NCBI GenBank assembly: GCA_017617295.1
Contig: JAFZWN010000093.1
Span: 1-41,517, forward strand
From: Clostridiales bacterium
GTDB taxonomy: Bacteria > Bacillota > Clostridia > Saccharofermentanales > Saccharofermentanaceae
Reading direction: 5' to 3'
Length of the DNA: 41,517 nucleotides
The notes under the pieces were generated by a model that was given only the letters and a program-made list of their open reading frames with translations, was not told where the DNA came from and ran no database searches. Both the position numbers and the translations under genes were made by a program. Below, piece by piece: positions 23,809 through 29,333 of the stretch (position 1 is its first letter; each line of letters begins with the position of its first letter).

Positions 23809-26172
23809 TCAGCTGACGCTGACAGCTTCCAGGAAATTTTCCACTGTCATGTTACCTACGAGAGGCTTTGCCTCATCACCGGGAGTCAGGGAATAAAACT
23901 CTTCCTCGGTTATCTCCACTTTGTCATCAAACGAAGGATCGCAATAATAATACCGTACGGTTCCGTTAAAGGCATTGGGATCCAGAAAGGCATGCTCATA
24001 CTGAAGCATGTCGAAGTTCGCCCTGATGAGCGTAATATGCTCGATAGATCTTAAGTCGTCTGTCATGTGGCCGATAAACGTGAAGAAAAAACCGCCGTTC
24101 TCCTCGGGTCCGCCGCCGTTAACTATGCAGTTCCTCCGCGGCGCATATGTGTTATAAGTTTCCGGATATCCGTACATACTGCGGAGAAAAACAGTCTCTC
24201 CGTCAATGAAAGTATAGAGTCTTCCGTAGACCACACCGTCGGGAACACTGACACTTACGATAAGCTCGGGGATATCATCATCATTTATGAGGACCAGGCC
24301 GCATAACATATCGCCGTAATCTCCGGCATGATATCCGTTATCAAAATCCTCGGGAGAAAGCGATGTGACCACATCGGCATATGCCGCTTTCCATCCTGTA
24401 TCAGGACAGGAATATGCTTCCGGAAGCAGCACCAGAAGATCGGACGGCGAATATGTCGATGAACTCGGGGTGCAGCTTAAGATAGACCATACTCCGCTAT
24501 TATCCGTTCCTCTGTATTCCATAACATAATCGTATCGCAGACCGTCTCTTGCAGGATTGAATGACGGGTTGTTCTCCACCATCAGATCATCATATACAAG
24601 AGTGGTCAGATAATAATACTGACCATCAGTACTTGCATTGATTATCTGTTCGCATAACGTGAATTCTCCACTTCCTCCATTGGAATACCACAGATATCCG
24701 TCGGATACATATCCGCCCCTGTTATAGGATCCGTCATTCGTCACGGTGATATTTCCATTGATCCTATCCACGTCTTCAGGAGAGATACTGAGAACATTCT
24801 CTTCGACCCATACCAGCTGATCGTAAGCCACACGGTGACATCCGCCGTTTCCGGAAAACAGATCCTCCGGATCGCTGAACCCGAAGCTTCCGTCATAATC
24901 ATCGAAATAATAGGAAAGATCGACCTGACATCCCAATCCGTTCCCGAAAAAGGATCTCAAGACAAAATCATCGGGGATGGCGGAATGATCATACTCATGA
25001 TAATCCCAGCGCGAGATCAGCCTGCGTAACTGCTCACTGTCGGGAAGTTCCTCCAGGGGCACATCATAAGGTACAGGAGCTTCCGTTTCCGACGGTTCAG
25101 TCTCAGTCGGCTCGGGAACAGTCTCCGTAACCGTTGCTTCCGTCGTCTCGATCACCGTCTCGGAAGCCGAAGTCTCCGTTATCTTCGTGACTTCGTCTTC
25201 GGCTTCAGCTGCCTTATTTCCGGTGCCTTTGGAATCATCCACCATGCCCTTTACGCTGATACCTGCGGGAACCAGGATTGCAGCAGCTGCCACCACGGCA
25301 ACGGCCTTTCCGATACCGGTCGACAGGAATCCCGCTTTGGCAACGGCGGCACCTCCCGCCTTGGCAGCAGAAGCCTTGCCTGCGGCCGAGCCTGCCTTTC
25401 CGGCAGCTTTTGCCGCGGCCTTAGTGGCGGCCTTAGTGGCCTCACCCTCGGAAAGCGATCCGGGCTTTACCGAAGATCTCGGACCGGGGCCTATGGAAGA
25501 AGATATATCCGGAACCTGAAGTCCCGTCGCCTCTGTTCTGAACAAAGCGGTAAGGAAAGGAACCGCGCCCATCCCCCTCAGACTGTCGCCGGATTCCTTC
25601 TCGTACTTCTCGACGGCCTTTCGTATCAGGATCCTCGAAGACTTGAGCCTCGTCTTGACAGTTCCTTCGGGACATCTCATGACCGATGCGATCTCATCGA
25701 CGGGCATCTCGTCGTAATAGTGAAGAAATACTGTCTGATACTGAACATCCGAGAGCTCGGACTTTAAGATCTTAAGTAAGGTATCTCTCTTGCTCTTCTC
25801 GACTATGTAATGATCGGGAAGGTCTTCCAGGTTATCGTTACCTTCAAGTATCTCTTCGGTCGCTATGGCGTCATCGTAATACGTCTCGCCCTTTTTCTTT
25901 CTGATCATATCCGTCGATTTATTGACGGCGATCCTCTTGATCCAGCTGACAAATGTCTTCCCGTCGCTCAACGAACCGATATTGTTATATACGGAGATAT
26001 ATGTCTCCTGCATCGCATCCCGGGCATCCTCAGGATCTCCGAGGATCCCGAGACATGTCGCATAAACAAACCTTACCGACTTCTCATAGATCCCGTCAAA
26101 AGCCTCCTGTTCCCCGCCGTTAAAGCGTTTCACCAGTTCCGCGTAATCTTCAAAGATACTGTTTTCCATCAT
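23809..26172 (-). CDS. ECF-type sigma factor fused to a transmembrane segment and a large extracytoplasmic domain
   Basis: 787 aa, about four times the length of an ordinary ECF sigma factor. Region 2 (~12-92) includes DARDAMQETYISVYNNI and FVSWIKRIAVNKSTDMIRKK. Region 4 (~130-188) includes LSDVQYQTVFLHYYDEMPVD and EIASVMRCPEGTVKTRLKSS (the DNA-binding helix-turn-helix). After VPFLTALFR (204-212) comes an Ala/Lys-rich stretch (~245-280), one membrane helix (~286-306), a Thr/Glu-rich linker (~325-368), then a ~415-residue Tyr/Asp/Gly-rich outside domain I cannot name. So the sigma domain faces the cytoplasm and is tied to an exported sensor; a proteolytic or conformational release step is inferred. 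GAAAGGA lies ahead of the ATG, inside the upstream small gene, which it overlaps. Confidence 0.88.
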   Translation of the reverse strand: MMENSIFEDYAELVKRFNGGEQEAFDGIYEKSVRFVYATCLGILGDPEDARDAMQETYISVYNNIGSLSDGKTFVSWIKRIAVNKSTDMIRKKKGETYYDDAIATEEILEGNDNLEDLPDHYIVEKSKRDTLLKILKSELSDVQYQTVFLHYYDEMPVDEIASVMRCPEGTVKTRLKSSRILIRKAVEKYEKESGDSLRGMGAVPFLTALFRTEATGLQVPDISSSIGPGPRSSVKPGSLSEGEATKAATKAAAKAAGKAGSAAGKASAAKAGGAAVAKAGFLSTGIGKAVAVVAAAAILVPAGISVKGMVDDSKGTGNKAAEAEDEVTKITETSASETVIETTEATVTETVPEPTETEPSETEAPVPYDVPLEELPDSEQLRRLISRWDYHEYDHSAIPDDFVLRSFFGNGLGCQVDLSYYFDDYDGSFGFSDPEDLFSGNGGCHRVAYDQLVWVEENVLSISPEDVDRINGNITVTNDGSYNRGGYVSDGYLWYSNGGSGEFTLCEQIINASTDGQYYYLTTLVYDDLMVENNPSFNPARDGLRYDYVMEYRGTDNSGVWSILSCTPSSSTYSPSDLLVLLPEAYSCPDTGWKAAYADVVTSLSPEDFDNGYHAGDYGDMLCGLVLINDDDIPELIVSVSVPDGVVYGRLYTFIDGETVFLRSMYGYPETYNTYAPRRNCIVNGGGPEENGGFFFTFIGHMTDDLRSIEHITLIRANFDMLQYEHAFLDPNAFNGTVRYYYCDPSFDDKVEITEEEFYSLTPGDEAKPLVGNMTVENFLEAVSVS

Positions 26173-26280
26173 TTCTTTTCCTTTCGTTGCTTTCTATTTT
26201 CTCACTTTCCGGCGATTTGTCACTATCCGGAATATCCAGGTCTTCCGCCCATGCCCTGAAGAAAGCGGTAAGGAAAGGAA
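25538..26280 (-). repeat. Pair of 25-bp near-identical segments encoding the PFLTAxFR motif
   Basis: 25538-25562 (inside the sigma gene) and 26256-26280 (inside the 51-aa gene) match at 24 of 25 positions; the shared core is AAAGCGGTAAGGAAAGGAA. Both encode PFLTA(L/F)FR in their own frame. This points to a partial duplication or gene conversion within the operon. The coordinates span both copies. Confidence 0.75.
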
Positions 26281-26305
26281 TATTTATGTCTTTGATCCAT
26301 GCCAT
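26150..26305 (-). CDS. 51-aa peptide overlapping the sigma-factor start, sharing its PFLTAxFR motif
   Basis: Starts MAWIKDINIPFLTAFFRAWA and continues to a hydrophilic, Ser/Glu/Lys-rich tail. The ATG at 26305 is preceded by GGAGG at 5 bases, one of the strongest ribosome-binding sites in the window. It runs 23 bp into the sigma gene and carries that gene's ribosome-binding site, so the two are probably translationally coupled. Residues ~9-28 (IPFLTAFFR..AEDLDIPD) align with sigma residues 204-222 (VPFLTALFR..ATGLQVPD). I know no family for it. It could be an accessory or inhibitor that mimics the sigma linker, or it could be a leader peptide; both ideas are inference. Confidence 0.7.
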   Translation of the reverse strand: MAWIKDINIPFLTAFFRAWAEDLDIPDSDKSPESEKIESNERKRNDGKQYL

Positions 26306-26323
26306 ACTTACCTCCAAAACATA

Positions 26324-26337
26324 ACGGGTCATCCCGT
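26324..26337 (-). other. Stem-loop in the 5' leader of the small-peptide/sigma operon
   Basis: ACGGG-ATGA-CCCGT on the minus strand: a 5-bp GC-rich stem with a 4-base loop, ending 8 bases before the GGAGG site (26315-26311). Its arms also form a longer inverted repeat with 26353-26358 and 26365-26370 (GACGGG/CCCGTC, CGGGTC/GACCCG), which spans the promoter -10. Confidence 0.5.
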
Positions 26338-26352
26338 CTTTTTGTACAATAG

Positions 26353-26378
26353 GACGGGCATTACGACCCGAAGGTTCA
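26353..26378 (-). promoter_or_regulatory. ECF-type promoter in front of the tethered sigma operon
   Basis: On the minus strand TGAACC (26378-26373), a 16-bp spacer and CGTC (26356-26353). This matches the general ECF promoter form (TGAAAC/GGAACC, 16-17 bp, CGTC/CGTA) known for SigM, SigW and SigX-type factors. The predicted start is near 26346, about 40 bases before the 51-aa ATG. It suggests that the operon is read by an ECF sigma factor, most simply its own product. Confidence 0.6.
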
Positions 26379-26392
26379 TTTTTCGCGAAAAA
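26379..26392. promoter_or_regulatory. Perfect 14-bp palindrome abutting the ECF promoter
   Basis: TTTTTCGCGAAAAA lies immediately upstream of the -35 element, inside a longer A/T-rich run. It could be a regulator site or an UP-like element. Confidence 0.4.
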
Positions 26393-26405
26393 AATTTTCC
26401 GGCTT

Positions 26406-26498
26406 ATGCTTCATCAGAAGCATCGAATTATAGAGGGATCGGGGCATACCGATGCTTGAATCGCAAGAAAAGCAACATGATCCGGGGCTTCCCCGGAT
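26406..26498. other. Cluster of hairpins in a 490-bp gene-free stretch (26333-26823)
   Basis: Three hairpins in 93 bp: ATGCTTC/GAAGCAT (26406-26412 and 26417-26423), ATCGG/CCGAT (26438-26442 and 26449-26453) and ATCCGGGG/CCCCGGAT (26480-26487 and 26491-26498). An alternative pairing joins AAGCATCG (26418-26425) with CGATGCTT (26450-26457). No credible reading frame covers the stretch. Together with the tandem repeat to the right it may be a noncoding RNA or a terminator/insulator region. Confidence 0.4.
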
Positions 26499-26574
26499 TC
26501 AAGATAATAATCAATTATGGTTATTTGCATAATCTGAGAAAAAAAGATAACGGCAAAGTTAAGCTGCTGCACTG

Positions 26575-26688
26575 TTGTCCCTGATTTTCTGCATGAAGCC
26601 GGTTTTTTATGTACCAAAGTAGGGACAGAGGCGGGTTTGTCCCTGATTTTCTGCATGAAGCCGCTTTTTTATGTACAACATCAGGGAC
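26575..26688. repeat. Two tandem copies of a hairpin-forming ~62-bp repeat
   Basis: Copy 1 (26575-26626) and copy 2 (26637-26688) start 62 bp apart and share about 39 of their first 40 bases (TTGTCCCTGATTTTCTGCAT, then GAAGCCG, a T-run and ATGTAC). Each copy is closed by inverted ends: GTCCCT/AGGGAC in copy 1 and GTCCCTGA/TCAGGGAC in copy 2 (26639-26646 and 26681-26688). The spacers are too few and too short for CRISPR. An intergenic interspersed-repeat family is likely. Confidence 0.7.
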
Positions 26689-26763
26689 AGCGCGATCTGC
26701 CGGAGACAACACTTCCAACGTATACCGTGAACAGCAAAAACACGCACCCGCTGCTCCCCTGTT

Positions 26764-26772
26764 TGGTATAAT
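26764..26772 (+). promoter_or_regulatory. Extended -10 promoter for the zinc-ribbon/AmmeMemoRadiSam operon
   Basis: TGG-TATAAT (TG 26764-26765, hexamer 26767-26772), 52 bp before the zinc-ribbon ATG. No -35 match. Confidence 0.55.
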
Positions 26773-26823
26773 ATTTTCAAGATGTATCAATAAAGCCCTC
26801 GAGCATAAAAAGGAGGGATCATT

Positions 26824-27063
26824 ATGGGGCTGTTCGGATTTGGCAGGACGGAAGGCAGATGGCTGAAGCATTCTCATCTTTTCAGGAGTGATTCTTTCGA
26901 GTGTTCCGAATGCGGAAGGATATTTAACGATGCCCCTTCGGAATGCCCCAAATGCGGCTGCATAATGACGGGGATCGCCGATGCCTTTGAGTTCCAAAAA
27001 GAACAGGAAGCGCTGGAAGAAGAATACGATGAGATAGACGGCATCGAGGATGCCGATTACTGA
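26824..27063 (+). CDS. Small zinc-ribbon protein
   Basis: 79-aa acidic protein with two CxxC pairs, C-S-E-C and C-P-K-C, 12 residues apart within SFECSECGRIFNDAPSECPK and the following CGC: a rubredoxin/zinc-ribbon-like metal knuckle at about residues 25-48. The C-terminal 30 residues are a Glu/Asp-rich helix. An AAAGGAGGG site lies 5-6 bases before the ATG. It is the first gene of a tight operon, 21 bp ahead of the LigB-AMMECR1 gene. A link to that metal/radical chemistry is suggested by position only. Confidence 0.8.
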   Translation: MGLFGFGRTEGRWLKHSHLFRSDSFECSECGRIFNDAPSECPKCGCIMTGIADAFEFQKEQEALEEEYDEIDGIEDADY

Positions 27064-27084
27064 TCATTCCGGGAGGTGATCCAT

Positions 27085-28482
27085 ATGGGGATCAAAGCTG
27101 CTTACATGGTGCCGCACCCGCCTCTGATCGTGCCTGATGTCGGAAGAGGCGGAGAAGAACAGATAATACCCACAACAAAAGCCTATGAAAGGGTCGCGGA
27201 AGACATCGCCGGACAAACTCCCGACACCATCGTGATCATAAGCCCCCACTCCGTGATGTATGCCGATTATTTTCATATATCCCCGGGAGAACATGCGCAT
27301 GGTGATCTCGGGAGGTTCGGTGCCCCTCAGGTTTCTTTCGACGAGGAATATGATAAGGAGTTCGTAGAAGAGCTCGGAAAGCTCCTTAAGAGAAACGGAT
27401 TCCCGGGCGGGACATCGGGGCAGCGTGAAAAAGAACTCGATCACGGAACGATGGTGCCTCTTTATTTCATCAGGAAGAAGTACCGTAAGGGCAGGATAAT
27501 AAGGATCGGTCTGTCCGGCCTTTCTCTTCCCGACCACTATAAGCTCGGAATGTATATAAGGGAAACGGCAGAAAAACTCGGACGCGATACCGTTATAGTC
27601 GCAAGCGGAGATCTGTCGCACAAGCTGAAGGATGACGGACCGTACGGCTTCGCCCCTGCGGGGCCAGTCTACGATAAGATGATCATGGAAGCAGCGGAAA
27701 AAGCCGACTTCGGCGGGATGCTCGTATTCGATGAGGATCTTCTCGATAAGGCTGCCGAATGCGGTCACAGGTCGTTTGTCATCATGGCCGGCACCCTTGA
27801 CGGAGTCGATGTTAAGTCTGAAGTACTCTCACATCAGGATGTCACGGGAGTAGGATACGGCGTCTCGATATTCGAACCCGGAAAGGCAAATGAGGATAGA
27901 CGTTTTCTCAAGATAATGGAAGAAAGGGTCAAGGAGAAAGCTTTGGCAGCATCGCCTTATGTCAGGCTCGCAAGAGAGACCATAGAGAGATTCGTAAGGA
28001 CAGGAAAGAAGCTCAGATTCCCTGACGATCTTTCAAAGGATCTTCCGGGAAAACTGCCTTCCGAAGCAACAAGCGGCAGAGCCGGAGCATTTGTTTCCGT
28101 ACATAAGAACGGAATGCTCAGAGGTTGTATCGGGACCATCGGGCCCGTAAGGGAGAACATAGCCGAAGAGATAATCTGTAATGCAATCAGTGCAGTCTCA
28201 AAGGATCCGAGATTCGATCCCGTAAGAGAAGACGAGCTCGGGCTTCTCGAGATCAAGGTGGATATCCTGGGCGAACCCGAGGACATAAGCGGTCCCGCGG
28301 AGCTGGATGTTAAGAGATACGGCGTTATCGTCTCCTGCGGGAGCAGACGCGGACTCCTTCTTCCCGATCTTGAAGGTGTCGATACGGTGGAGGAGCAGAT
28401 AGATATCGCGAGGCGCAAGGGCGGGATAGCTCCGTCAGACGACTACCGTCTTCAGAGATTCGAAGTCGTAAGGTATAAGTAA
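27085..28482 (+). CDS. AmmeMemoRadiSam system protein: LigB/MEMO-like domain fused to AMMECR1
   Basis: 465-aa two-domain protein. Residues ~1-270 are a class III extradiol-dioxygenase/MEMO-like fold: MVPHPPLIVPDVG, IIISPHSVMYADYF, DHGTMVPL and VIVASGDLSHKL carry the metal-site His residues. Residues ~290-462 are an AMMECR1 domain with the invariant LRGCIGT motif and DPRF/EIKVDILGEP. The adjoining gene encodes the radical SAM partner, completing the AmmeMemoRadiSam set whose reaction is still not established. I chose the ATG at 27085 (GGAGGTGAT, 4 bases ahead) over a GTG at 27076 that lies inside that ribosome-binding site. Its stop codon abuts the next start. Confidence 0.93.
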   Translation: MGIKAAYMVPHPPLIVPDVGRGGEEQIIPTTKAYERVAEDIAGQTPDTIVIISPHSVMYADYFHISPGEHAHGDLGRFGAPQVSFDEEYDKEFVEELGKLLKRNGFPGGTSGQREKELDHGTMVPLYFIRKKYRKGRIIRIGLSGLSLPDHYKLGMYIRETAEKLGRDTVIVASGDLSHKLKDDGPYGFAPAGPVYDKMIMEAAEKADFGGMLVFDEDLLDKAAECGHRSFVIMAGTLDGVDVKSEVLSHQDVTGVGYGVSIFEPGKANEDRRFLKIMEERVKEKALAASPYVRLARETIERFVRTGKKLRFPDDLSKDLPGKLPSEATSGRAGAFVSVHKNGMLRGCIGTIGPVRENIAEEIICNAISAVSKDPRFDPVREDELGLLEIKVDILGEPEDISGPAELDVKRYGVIVSCGSRRGLLLPDLEGVDTVEEQIDIARRKGGIAPSDDYRLQRFEVVRYK

Positions 28483-29331
28483 ATGGCAGTCTGCGAAGTG
28501 TGCTTCAGGCATTGCGATATAAGCGAAGGGAAAAGGGGTGCATGCCTGGCCCGGGAATGCAGGGACGGACATGTCATCCCGGTCAACTACGGCTGTATCA
28601 CTTCCCTCGCTCTTGACCCGATCGAAAAGAAACCTCTGAGAAGATTCTTCCCGGGGTCGAAGATCCTCTCCGCAGGTTCATACGGATGTAATCTCTTCTG
28701 TCCTTTCTGTCAGAACCACGATATCTCGAGATCCGACGGAACGGGATTCGAAGACGTGATCGACCCGGAGGCTCTCACTGATATCGCGGTCAGATATAAA
28801 GACCGCGGCAATATAGGCATAGCCTACACATATAACGAACCTCTTACCGGATATGAGTTCGTAAGAGACACGGCAAAACTCGTCAGGGATGCCGGCCTCA
28901 AGAACGTTCTCGTCAGTAACGGCACTGCAGCCATTCCTGTCCTCGAGGAACTGCTCCCTTATATCGATGCCATGAACATAGACATCAAGAGCATGTCGGA
29001 GCAGACTTACAGGGACTTCCTCGGAGGAGACCTTTTTACGGTAAGGGAATTTATAAAAAGGAGCGTATCGGATTGCCATGTCGAACTGACCATGCTTATC
29101 GTTCCCGGCATGAACGACACCGACGGAGAGATGCGTGAACTGACGGAATGGATATCGGGACTTAAGGATAAGGACGGAAACCTGATCGGCCCCGGGATAC
29201 CTCTTCACATATCGAGATTCTTCCCGAGATACAAGGTCGCTGACAGACCTCCAACAGATATCGGAAGGATCTTAGCACTGGCGGAGATCGCAAAAGAGAA
29301 GCTTAGATATGTCTATACGGGAAACATCTGA
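28483..29331 (+). CDS. amrS: AmmeMemoRadiSam system radical SAM enzyme
   Basis: 282-aa radical SAM protein. The [4Fe-4S]/SAM motif CxxxCxxC is C69, C73 and C76 in SYGCNLFCPFCQNHDIS. The N-terminus has further Cys (CEVCFRHCDI, GACLARECRDG) typical of this group, related to pyruvate-formate-lyase activators. Downstream motifs include GIAYTYNEPLTGYEFVRDTA and NGTAAIPVLEELLPYIDAMN. The ATG follows the stop of the LigB-AMMECR1 gene with no gap, so the two are co-translated. The 3' end stops 2 bp before the convergent lipoprotein gene, with no clear terminator between. The target is unknown. Confidence 0.95.
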   Translation: MAVCEVCFRHCDISEGKRGACLARECRDGHVIPVNYGCITSLALDPIEKKPLRRFFPGSKILSAGSYGCNLFCPFCQNHDISRSDGTGFEDVIDPEALTDIAVRYKDRGNIGIAYTYNEPLTGYEFVRDTAKLVRDAGLKNVLVSNGTAAIPVLEELLPYIDAMNIDIKSMSEQTYRDFLGGDLFTVREFIKRSVSDCHVELTMLIVPGMNDTDGEMRELTEWISGLKDKDGNLIGPGIPLHISRFFPRYKVADRPPTDIGRILALAEIAKEKLRYVYTGNI

Positions 29332-29333
29332 AG

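Noticed and set aside
26575..26688. CRISPR array
   Set aside because: Only two units, the between-copy sequence is about 22 bp, each unit has its own inverted ends, and no cas gene is present.
26333..26823. Integrase or attachment site near the repeat-rich stretch
   Set aside because: No recombinase gene, no tRNA fragment and no flanking direct repeats. The tRNA-Thr at 22598 is intact with its terminator directly after it.
26521..26997. 158-codon minus-strand frame over the tandem repeats and antisense to the zinc-ribbon gene
   Set aside because: The repeated VHKKxASCRKSGT peptides are only the translation of the DNA repeat units. The frame has no ribosome-binding site and overlaps a well-supported gene on the other strand.
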